From PXAP01 sp964421595 (GTDB lineage: Bacteria; Bacteroidota; Bacteroidia; Bacteroidales; PUMT01), in assembly GCA_964421595.1 (NCBI GenBank), contig CAYQXY010000016.1:1-64000 (forward strand): DNA of 64,000 nt, read 5' to 3'. Each line of letters opens with the position of its first letter. Position 1 is the stretch's first letter. The position numbers and the translations under genes are program-made. Shown here one piece after another: positions 25,958-33,543 of this stretch. Under the pieces are notes generated by a model, which worked only from the letters and a program-made list of their open reading frames with translations, was not told where the DNA came from and did no database searches.

Positions 25958-26650
25958 TTATGGTTTGACTATGCTAACTGACATTGTGTTGGCGCTGTGA
26001 ATGACTGTTTCAAGTCCGGGGTCATTTTGAATGGCTTCAACAAAATCTGCCATAGACCAGTCCCTGCCCGTTACATTATGTGCAGTTATTGCCCCACCGG
26101 TTTTCATTCTGTCCCTTATCAGGTCATAATATTTTTTGTAATCGGGTTTATGAGCATCGATGAAAACGAAGTCGAATGTACCCTCAACCCGGGGAATACC
26201 TTCAAGAGCATCGGCAGTTACAACTTCTATCAATTCCTCAAGGCCTGCCTTCCTGAAGTTTTCCCTGGCTTCATTTGCGGCTCTCGGATCAATTTCGAGG
26301 GTAGTAAGTCTTCCGCTATTTTGTTTTAAGGCCAGACCTATCCACAAACCTGAATAACCATTAGAGGTACCTATTTCGAGTCCCCTTGTATATCCTTTTT
26401 CAATTATCAGGTCATAAAGCAATCTGCCATCTTCGGCAGGAACATTTGGTCCGCCATATTGTCGTGTCAGGTTCCTGAGCAATGGAAGCACTGTATCATC
26501 ATGAATTCCTTCGAAAACTGTTTCATCTGCCGTACGGGAGAATCCTCTTCCACTTCTCTGAGCATCAGTTTCTACTGCAACAGCCAGGAAAAGAACCATT
26601 GTGAATACAAAAAAATAAATATATCCGGTTGACTTAATTTGTGAGTTCAT
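25958..26650 (-). CDS. exported class I SAM O-methyltransferase
   Basis: 230 residues from the ATG at 26650, chosen because it starts a typical export segment (YIYFFVFTMVLFLAVAVETDA); the frame reaches 26677. The rest is a catechol-O-methyltransferase-like Rossmann domain: GLEIGTSNGYSGLWIG (SAM loop), TLEIDP, FDFVFIDAHKPDYKKYYD (metal-binding Asp) and GAITAHNV. Bacterial members methylate hydroxyls of small phenolics or lipids in the cytoplasm, where SAM is available, so a signal peptide on this enzyme is odd. The segment may instead be a membrane anchor facing inward. It is divergent from the YceI gene, with 258 bp between the starts. Confidence 0.83.
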   Translation of the reverse strand: MNSQIKSTGYIYFFVFTMVLFLAVAVETDAQRSGRGFSRTADETVFEGIHDDTVLPLLRNLTRQYGGPNVPAEDGRLLYDLIIEKGYTRGLEIGTSNGYSGLWIGLALKQNSGRLTTLEIDPRAANEARENFRKAGLEELIEVVTADALEGIPRVEGTFDFVFIDAHKPDYKKYYDLIRDRMKTGGAITAHNVTGRDWSMADFVEAIQNDPGLETVIHSANTMSVSIVKP

Positions 26651-26908
26651 AGCATATTTTTTAAGGTTCAGTGGCATAATCTGGTTCTATGACTTGTAAT
26701 ATCTTTAAAGGTTTAACCGTACAATTTTAAAATGTACACATATGTATTATCGTGATTTCTGTATGGCGCTTGGTTCTTAATCAGCCGTAATGCTGTACTG
26801 TTTATAATTAAAACCTCCATTTAATAAAAAATCTTAATATATGAACATATTCAGATAGTTTTATGTTTAATATCCGATAAATTTAATTTAACAATAAAAC
26901 TTTTATAT

Positions 26909-27565
26909 ATGAAAATCTCTGTTTTATTTATATTTCTGGCAGCAGCATTCTGGTCTTGCCAGGGTCCTTCAGGTGAAAGGGCAGTAACCGGTGAAGCAGC
27001 AACTTCTGCACTGGTTGCCGAAGAGTACGAAACACTTGCAGTAAATACAGAAAGCAGCTCCATTGAATGGATAGGTGCAAGGCCAGCCTCGCAGCATAAT
27101 GGTACAGTTGCTTTAAAAGATGGTCATATAAAAGTAAGTAATGGCGCTATAGTAGGTGGAGAATTCGTTATTGACCTTGAGCAGATTGTAGTTACAGACA
27201 TTACTGATCCGGGAAGAAACGCCAGGCTAAAAGGCCATCTTGAATCTGATGATTTTTTTGACGTCCCAAATCATCCTGAAGCAATATTTGAGATCACTGA
27301 TGTACAGAGTGTTGATAACAATGAAAATGGATTTACACACCATATAACCGGAAATCTGCTTATGCGTGGAGTAACCAGGTCAATTGGATTTAATGCAAAT
27401 GTCGACCTTTCAGGGGACCAGGTAACCGCACAATCAGAGCAGTTTCTTATTGACAGGACCGAATGGGGTGTAAATTATGAATCACCAACTGTATATGCCA
27501 ATCTTGTTGACAGATTCATACTCGATGATATTGCACTTGTAGTTAACTTAAATGCCTCAAAGTAA
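26909..27565 (+). CDS. YceI-family lipoprotein
   Basis: 218 residues. Lipoprotein signal (FIFLAAAFWSC; Cys at about residue 16) followed by a YceI-like lipocalin beta-barrel from about residue 48: SSIEWIGARPA, KVSNGAIVGGEFVIDLEQI, LKGHLESDDFFDVPNHPEA, ITGNLLMRGVTRSI and FLIDRTEWGV. YceI proteins bind polyisoprenoid or other long-chain lipids and are often tied to stress or quinone transport. This one should sit in the periplasm anchored to a membrane. It stands alone on the plus strand. Confidence 0.9.
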   Translation: MKISVLFIFLAAAFWSCQGPSGERAVTGEAATSALVAEEYETLAVNTESSSIEWIGARPASQHNGTVALKDGHIKVSNGAIVGGEFVIDLEQIVVTDITDPGRNARLKGHLESDDFFDVPNHPEAIFEITDVQSVDNNENGFTHHITGNLLMRGVTRSIGFNANVDLSGDQVTAQSEQFLIDRTEWGVNYESPTVYANLVDRFILDDIALVVNLNASK

Positions 27566-27649
27566 CCGGTTGAATATTATTATACCGGTATTTAACTTGT
27601 CACCCGCAATATATCCCGGCCTCTATTGATTCTTTAGGAAAAAAACAAA

Positions 27650-27683
27650 GAGCTCCATGTCATTTTGAATTGACATGAAGCTC
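27650..27683 (-). terminator. terminator of the DEAD-box helicase gene
   Basis: A 13-bp inverted repeat (GAGCTCCATGTCA at 27650-27662 with TGACATGAAGCTC at 27671-27683, one mismatch). On the minus strand it is followed by a T-rich run (TTTGTTTTTTT). It may also serve the convergent YceI gene. Confidence 0.75.
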
Positions 27684-27719
27684 TCAGATGAAAGGGATGT
27701 AAAAAATTAATGCATAATC

Positions 27720-29405
27720 CTAATAGGCATTAGTCCTTTTACGGCCACGCGGACCTTTATAGCGATCGCGGAAATCGTTACCTGTAAATTCATAATTTTC
27801 TTCAGCTTCAATGCGAACACCCTTGTAAATTGTACGGTTCAGTTCACCAATAATTACTTTAGCCATCTTGCTTTCAACTTCTACAGAGGAGGCTCTGGCA
27901 TATATTTCAATCTGACCGATCTCAACGTTGTCGGCTCCTGGTGCACTGACAAGCATGTCAATAATCTCTCTTTTGGTTATGCTTTTGCCTTTTCCTACAT
28001 TAAACAGCACCCTGGACATTGAACGGCTTTTACGTGATTTCCGTCCGAGGTCGGTTTTCTCGCTTTTACGTTCAGATTTTTTGTCAATATTCAGATCAGG
28101 TGCATTCTTATAGTAATCAAGGAACCTGTTAAATTCCAGAGAAACAAAGTTTTTGATAATTTCCTCCTTTGGGAGATCAATCAGCATCTCATAAACTTTG
28201 TCCATATATGGATCAATTTGCTTGTGATTAACTTCAGAATTTTGCATCCTCTCTACCATATTAAATAGCTGACGCTCACAGATATCAGTTCCTGCGGGAA
28301 TTGGTTTCTGCTCTATCTTTTTCCTGATCACGTTTTCAATCTGGAAGATACGCCCCCTCTCCTTCATGTTTATTATGGAAACCGTAAGACCTTCCTTCCC
28401 TGCCCTTCCGGTCCGGCCGGAACGGTGTGTATAAACTTCATTATCATCAGGAAGGTTATAGTTTATTATATGAGTCAGGTTTGTAACATCGAGTCCGCGT
28501 GCAGCAACATCAGTAGCCACGAGAACCGTGAGATTCTTTTCCCTGAACTTCTGCATTACATAATCACGCTGAGCCTGTGTAAGGTCACCGTGAAGGGCTT
28601 CGGCATTATAGCCGTCCCTCATGAGCCAGCTGGCAACATCTTTGGTTTCCTGCCGGGTACGGCAAAATACTATACCATATATGTCAGGATGAAAATCTAC
28701 CACTCTTTTTAATGCATTGTACCGGTCCCTTGCCTGCACCATATGAAAAATATGTGATACATTTTCAGCACCGGCGTTTTTTGTGCCCATAGTGATCTCG
28801 AGCGGATCGCGCATGTATTTTCTTGCAATGGCGACTATTCCGGAAGCCATTGTTGCCGAAAACAAGAGTGTATTTTTCCCTTTTGGGGTCTGGGCGAGTA
28901 TAGCATCAAGATCATCCCGGAATCCCATCTTAAGCATTTCATCAGCCTCATCAAGCACAAGCGTGGAAACCTTTGAAAGATCAATCCTGTTGCGGCGAAT
29001 AAGGTCATGAATACGTCCGGGTGTTGCAACAACTACATGCACTCCGCGATTAAGTGATCTTATCTGCTGGTCCATAGGAGCACCACCATATACAGCTACA
29101 ATTTTAAACCCTTTCATAAATTTGCTGAAACTCTCTATGTCGCGTGTAATTTGCATGCAGAGTTCTCGTGTAGGACTTAATACCAGCAGTTGAGGGTGAG
29201 CGGCATTCAGGTCAATACTCTCAAGAGCCGGCAGGCCAAATGCAGCTGTTTTACCTGTTCCGGTCTGAGCCAGACCAATAACATCACGTTTTTTAGCTAA
29301 TAATTCAGGAATTACTTTTTCCTGGATCGGGGTAGCAGTTTCAAACCCCAATGCATCTATCCCCATAAGAATTTCCGGAGACAGCCCCATTTCTTTAAAT
29401 AACAT
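27720..29405 (-). CDS. DEAD-box ATP-dependent RNA helicase
   Basis: 561 residues from the ATG at 29405 (MLFKEMGLSPEIL, the usual helicase beginning); a 13-residue longer frame starts at 29444. All helicase motifs are present: Q motif TPIQEKVIP, Walker A AQTGTGKTAAFGLP, PTREL, TPGR, VLDEADEML, SAT, and the C-terminal RecA domain with GLDV and HRSGRTGRAGKEG. The C-terminus (about 460-540) resembles the DbpA/CsdA RNA-binding fold (SRVLFNVGKGKSITKREII) and ends in a basic RGRKR tail. CsdA/DeaD- and RhlE-type helicases unwind rRNA and cold-stalled mRNA; a DeaD-like role in ribosome assembly is likely. A long 5' leader precedes it. Confidence 0.92.
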   Translation of the reverse strand: MLFKEMGLSPEILMGIDALGFETATPIQEKVIPELLAKKRDVIGLAQTGTGKTAAFGLPALESIDLNAAHPQLLVLSPTRELCMQITRDIESFSKFMKGFKIVAVYGGAPMDQQIRSLNRGVHVVVATPGRIHDLIRRNRIDLSKVSTLVLDEADEMLKMGFRDDLDAILAQTPKGKNTLLFSATMASGIVAIARKYMRDPLEITMGTKNAGAENVSHIFHMVQARDRYNALKRVVDFHPDIYGIVFCRTRQETKDVASWLMRDGYNAEALHGDLTQAQRDYVMQKFREKNLTVLVATDVAARGLDVTNLTHIINYNLPDDNEVYTHRSGRTGRAGKEGLTVSIINMKERGRIFQIENVIRKKIEQKPIPAGTDICERQLFNMVERMQNSEVNHKQIDPYMDKVYEMLIDLPKEEIIKNFVSLEFNRFLDYYKNAPDLNIDKKSERKSEKTDLGRKSRKSRSMSRVLFNVGKGKSITKREIIDMLVSAPGADNVEIGQIEIYARASSVEVESKMAKVIIGELNRTIYKGVRIEAEENYEFTGNDFRDRYKGPRGRKRTNAY

Positions 29406-29444
29406 AATAATGTTTTTTTGAGGCCTTCCCGAATCTTCCTTCAC

Positions 29445-29943
29445 CGATGATGGCAGGTTGACCTGTTAATAATAATTTCAACAGAACGTAAATCCGAACA
29501 CCGCCCCGTAAAATCCTGTTCCGGACCCAGAGTTACTCTGTAACGACAATAAAATAGTGTGAAATATTCTAAAACCGGGAAGATTGTTCAATTATATCAT
29601 TTCTTAATTGCGGTGCAAAAGTAGTTATAATTTATTTAAAACCAGCATAATTAGATTAATTATGATAAAGGGATTATATAACAATGCTTTACGCTCATGA
29701 ATATTATCCGGTTTCCGGGTTAACAGATTATTTGTCTATTGGGATGTTCCTCCTTAGAAAACTCTGATGATACAAAGGAATTTTGAATAACTAAATGCAA
29801 AAGTCGCATGATCATACTTAAGATTTTTATTTAAAAAAGTGATTTTACCATTTAAATAATCCAAATAACAAATGGAGTTTCCTTTAAGGTAAATTGCCCC
29901 TATTTACTATTTTTGCAACCCAAAGCAAGACTTCAACAAGAAT
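29445..29943. other. divergent intergenic region with helicase 5' leader
   Basis: About 500 bp between the divergent helicase and DUF5916 genes. On the minus strand, TACTTTTG (29616-29623) is a full match to the -7 box and would give a roughly 200-nt untranslated leader for the helicase. That leader contains a small inverted repeat (CAGAG/CTCTG around 29532-29544). On the plus strand, TATTTTTG at 29908-29915 is a -7 candidate for the DUF5916 gene. No small gene recognised. Confidence 0.5.
29616..29623 (-). promoter_or_regulatory. -7 box of the helicase gene
   Basis: Minus-strand TACTTTTG, matching TAnnTTTG, about 210 bp upstream of the preferred helicase start. The -33 region is T-rich without a clean TTTG. 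Confidence 0.5.
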
Positions 29944-32439
29944 ATGGTTATAAAAGCGATTATTGGCAGATCTATTTTAATTTCTCTGTTGTTGACAACA
30001 ATCTGGGCCAATACACTGGCCGTTGCCCCTGCAACCAGGCCTTTTATAAATGATGAAAGAAAATCCGTAAGTGCGCTCAGGATAACTACACCCCCTGTGA
30101 TTGACGGAATACTTGACGAAAGTGTCTGGGAGAAGGCTGTGCCAGTATCGGGTTTTATCCAGTATGAACCCCACAATGACCGTCTGGCATCACATGAAAC
30201 TTTTGTAAGGGTCCTCTATGACAACCGTTCAATTTACATTTCAGCTGTGATGAATGATCCGCAGCCGGAAAATATACTTACAGAACTCGGACTTCGTAAT
30301 TCAGGCAGAAACCTTAATGCGGACAGGTTCTGGATTGACATAAATCCATTTGATGACGGGATAAACGGATTTACCTTCGAGATTTCTGCTTCCGGTGTGC
30401 AGACTGATATAAATCTTTCAGGGTCAGGAGGTGGCAGGGGAGATTCCGGATGGGATGCAGTATGGAAAAGTGCAGTAAAAATAACCGACAAAGGTTGGAC
30501 CGCTGAAATTGAGATCCCTTATTCCGCTTTAAGATTCCCTAAAAGCAGTATTCAGCAATGGGGAATTAATTTCTGGCGTGAAACAAGAAGAACCAGGGAG
30601 ACCTCAAGCTGGAATTTTGTCGATCGCAGAATAGGTGATCCATTGAGATTCATGGGAAAACTCACAGAAATTGATGAAATAACTCCTCCCCTGCGGCTTG
30701 GTTTATACCCATACATGACGGGCTACCTTGAAAGAAACAGCATAATAAATGAATGGGGGAATACCTCGAGTATCGGAATGGATATCAAATATGGTCTAAG
30801 CCAGAATTTTACACTGGATATGACTTTGATACCCGATTTTACCCAGGTGCAATCGGACGCTAAGATTCTTAGCCTTAGTCCCCATGAGGTAAAGTACGAT
30901 GAACAAAGACAGTTCTTCAAAGAGGGAATTGAGCTTTTTGAAAGAGCAGACCTCTTCTACTCAAGACGGATTGGTTCAATGCCTTCCGGTTATCATGGTC
31001 TTTCAGCCAGGATAGAGAATGATGAGATTGTAATGGAAAACCCTATGGAAACCAGGCTGATAAATGCATCGAAGGTGTCCGGACGTACCAGTTCAGGATT
31101 CGGACTGGGACTGTTCAATGCAATGACATCAGCAAGCATGGCGCGGGTAATGAATATAAACAGTGAAGATTCAAGGTATATTGCCACGCAGCCATTCACA
31201 AATTATAACCTTCTGGTAGCTGACCAGACTCTGAAAAACAATTCATTTATAAGCCTTATAAATTCGAATGTAGCCGGATCGAAAGATGGATACACAGCCA
31301 ATGTTACAGGCACGGAATTCAGGTTTTTCAACAGGTCAAACATATTCAGCCTTAGAGGATCCGGGGCTGTAAGCCAGCAATATTATTCCGGCAGGCAAAA
31401 TAATTTCGGATACAAATACATGATCAGTGCCGGAAAATTTGGTGGCACATGGCAGTACAATTATACCAGAACTGCAATAACCGACTCATATGAGCAAAAT
31501 GATATGGGTTATCTAAGGCATAATAATCTCAGTGAAAATGGAATAACTGCCTCACACAACCTGTTTGATCCTTTCTGGCGGGTACTGACTCTTACCAACG
31601 GACTGAATATTAAGTATTCAGAACTCTTTGAGCCGTCTGAGTTTACCGGCCTTACATTAGGCTACAATCTGAGGGTACTTTTTGATACCAGGTTCTTTAC
31701 TATTATCAGGGCAAACTATCATCCTCTCGGGAAAAGAGACTTCTTTGAGCCCCGTGTACCGGGGCGGTTTTATGAGACCGGAAGAGAATATGATCTGTTC
31801 ATGATGTATTCATCAGACTACAGAAAGAATATCTATGTTGACGGGAACTTCAGCTATGCAAAAGTTACTGAAGGAAACATTCAGGAAGAATACGGCTTTG
31901 AAGTTATGCCCACTTTCCGCGCCAGTGATCAGGTTAGAATATCCTATGGCATTAATTACCAGGAAAAAAATAATGATGCCGGATATGTTTTCCATACCAG
32001 CCCTGATTCGGTCTATTTCGGGAAAAGACCATCCAGCACTCTCACCAATAGTCTAAGATCAACATGTATTTTCAACAGCGACATTTCTTTAAGTTTTGAC
32101 CTTCGTCATTACTGGTCCAGGGTTAATTATACGGGGGACTATTATTTGCTTAACGCTAAGGGGAAGCTGGACCCTGCCAGTCCCGGCCGTGCTGTTCCGG
32201 ATATAAATTACAATGCCTTTACCATCGACATGATGTTTGCCTGGCATTTTGCTCCCGGCAGTAAGCTAACCCTCGTATGGAAGAATATGATCGATAACAG
32301 AAAGGGAGAACTGAGCCATAACTACTTTAATAACCTGAAAGATGTCCTCGGGCATCCCCAGATAAACAGCCTGTCGCTAAGAGTCCTATACTACATTGAC
32401 TACCAGTCATTACGTCCCGGGATAACTGGCCGGAGCTGA
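29944..32439 (+). CDS. DUF5916 outer-membrane protein with CBM9-like domain
   Basis: 831 residues with a signal peptide (ILISLLLTTIWANTLA). Residues about 45-225 form a CBM9/DOMON-like domain (PPVIDGILDESVWEKA, VRVLYDNRSIYISAVM, DRFWIDINPFDDG). The rest matches the DUF5916 beta-barrel region: LTLIPDFTQVQSDAKIL-type text, DEQRQFFKEGIELFE, and many alternating amphipathic strands to the C-terminal SLRVLYYIDY. It probably sits in the outer membrane, with the N-terminal domain binding sugar in the periplasm or at the surface. DUF5916 proteins are widespread in Bacteroidota but their role is not known to me. Monocistronic. Confidence 0.87.
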   Translation: MVIKAIIGRSILISLLLTTIWANTLAVAPATRPFINDERKSVSALRITTPPVIDGILDESVWEKAVPVSGFIQYEPHNDRLASHETFVRVLYDNRSIYISAVMNDPQPENILTELGLRNSGRNLNADRFWIDINPFDDGINGFTFEISASGVQTDINLSGSGGGRGDSGWDAVWKSAVKITDKGWTAEIEIPYSALRFPKSSIQQWGINFWRETRRTRETSSWNFVDRRIGDPLRFMGKLTEIDEITPPLRLGLYPYMTGYLERNSIINEWGNTSSIGMDIKYGLSQNFTLDMTLIPDFTQVQSDAKILSLSPHEVKYDEQRQFFKEGIELFERADLFYSRRIGSMPSGYHGLSARIENDEIVMENPMETRLINASKVSGRTSSGFGLGLFNAMTSASMARVMNINSEDSRYIATQPFTNYNLLVADQTLKNNSFISLINSNVAGSKDGYTANVTGTEFRFFNRSNIFSLRGSGAVSQQYYSGRQNNFGYKYMISAGKFGGTWQYNYTRTAITDSYEQNDMGYLRHNNLSENGITASHNLFDPFWRVLTLTNGLNIKYSELFEPSEFTGLTLGYNLRVLFDTRFFTIIRANYHPLGKRDFFEPRVPGRFYETGREYDLFMMYSSDYRKNIYVDGNFSYAKVTEGNIQEEYGFEVMPTFRASDQVRISYGINYQEKNNDAGYVFHTSPDSVYFGKRPSSTLTNSLRSTCIFNSDISLSFDLRHYWSRVNYTGDYYLLNAKGKLDPASPGRAVPDINYNAFTIDMMFAWHFAPGSKLTLVWKNMIDNRKGELSHNYFNNLKDVLGHPQINSLSLRVLYYIDYQSLRPGITGRS

Positions 32440-32572
32440 ATGGATAAATCATTAGGCCATTATTTCACAATGCAATAATGAAACTATGCTGCTGTAAAAG
32501 TAAGTGAAATCATTTCAGGAGTAATGAGCAAAGCGCCGCTGGGACTGCTCAGAAACTATTTACTGGAGCAAG

Positions 32573-33091
32573 TTACTTAATCAGTATTTCTATCTTCTTG
32601 CCTAATCCCGTTTCTATTATCTTACTTAGCGTACCTAATTCAATATCTGATCTTTCATTTTCAATCCGGGAAATATATGTCCTGGAGGTACCACTTTTTA
32701 ATGCCAATTCCTGTTGTGTCATTCCTGATTTCAATCGGTTTTCCTTAATCATCCGGCCAATTTTAATCAGGAATTCGGATTTCTCTGGTTTGCTGTACCG
32801 AAACAATACATCAGCTCCTATCTCAAATGGAACTTTCCTCTTATCCCCTCCCTGCAAAGTGATATATTGCTCAACATTAGCCCATGATAAGGTATTATCA
32901 ACTAATTCAACTTTCGACAATTCACTTGTTTCCAATAAAATCCTTGCAGGTGAGTTGATTAAATCCAGTTTCTTTAATAGCCCATAAATATCAATAATTC
33001 TTGATTCCCCATTATTGAATACTACCGAAACAGACATGTCCCTTATCCAATTAATCTTCAGTATCCGTGGTATCTTTAGAATCTTTCTCAT
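32573..33091 (-). CDS. DUF2442-XRE HTH fusion regulator
   Basis: 172 residues. The N-terminal half is a DUF2442 domain (ILKINWIRDMSVSVVFNNGE, DIYGLLKKLD). Residues about 105-165 are a cro/C1 HTH (IKENRLKSGMTQQELALKSG, SRTYISRIENERSDIELGTL). It overlaps the upstream DUF4160 gene by 4 bp (ATGA), so the two are translationally coupled. DUF4160/DUF2442 pairs are widespread small operons with toxin-antitoxin-like genetics but no assigned biochemistry. The HTH makes this protein the likely autoregulator. Confidence 0.85.
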   Translation of the reverse strand: MRKILKIPRILKINWIRDMSVSVVFNNGESRIIDIYGLLKKLDLINSPARILLETSELSKVELVDNTLSWANVEQYITLQGGDKRKVPFEIGADVLFRYSKPEKSEFLIKIGRMIKENRLKSGMTQQELALKSGTSRTYISRIENERSDIELGTLSKIIETGLGKKIEILIK

Positions 33092-33324
33092 TGTAATTCA
33101 GGATTTAGTTCATAAAATAAATCTGTCAGCCAATCTGAATTTCCAGATGTCCAATCTAAAATTTGCTTCAATTGTTTTATTGGTAATTCTCCAGCATAAA
33201 TTTTTCCAGTTTCAATTACCACCAAAACCTCGTGTTCCCCATAGGATGCATGGATATGTGGTGGCCGATGATCCCCATTATACATATGAATCTTAATCCC
33301 ACTGAAACTTTCAATTCTTGGCAT
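33088..33324 (-). CDS. DUF4160 domain protein
   Basis: 78 residues, the full length of the family, with the hallmark IHMYNGDHRPPHIHASYGEHEV (His-rich DHxPPHxH) near the N-terminus and LKQILDWTSGNSDWLTDLFYE at the end. First gene of a two-gene operon with the DUF2442-HTH protein. Its promoter ends 4 bp before the ATG, so the message seems leaderless. Function unknown; a toxin-like partner role is only an inference from the gene pair. Confidence 0.85.
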   Translation of the reverse strand: MPRIESFSGIKIHMYNGDHRPPHIHASYGEHEVLVVIETGKIYAGELPIKQLKQILDWTSGNSDWLTDLFYELNPELQ

Positions 33325-33328
33325 CTCA

Positions 33329-33360
33329 CAAATGTATCTAATTAGGTACGTGTTTCCAAA
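33329..33360 (-). promoter_or_regulatory. promoter abutting the DUF4160 start codon
   Basis: Reading on the minus strand: TTTG (33360-33357), a 20-bp spacer, TACATTTG (33336-33329), then only 4 bp to the ATG at 33324. Both elements match the Bacteroidota consensus exactly. Transcription is expected to begin at or next to the start codon. Confidence 0.65.
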
Positions 33361-33543
33361 TTAAATCATTTAAATTTTTGCTCAATGTCTGGCATAACCT
33401 GCCCCAACTCATGTACACTCTCCATAATATATAATCTACTTAAAGGTGATTGGGATTGTATACTGGCGTAAAATGCATACCTGCGCAAGTATACATTACC
33501 CCAAGTGAAAAATATTAAATGTTCATTAGCAGAGGCAAACTAA
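33361..33543. other. intergenic region, no gene recognised
   Basis: Spacer between the DUF4160 promoter and the 3' end of the ABC permease gene. No gene, terminator-like hairpin with a T-run or repeat could be supported. Confidence 0.35.

Noticed and set aside
25728..26000. 90-codon plus-strand frame after the flavin oxidoreductase gene
   Set aside because: It runs antisense into the methyltransferase gene, has no domain and no start signals.
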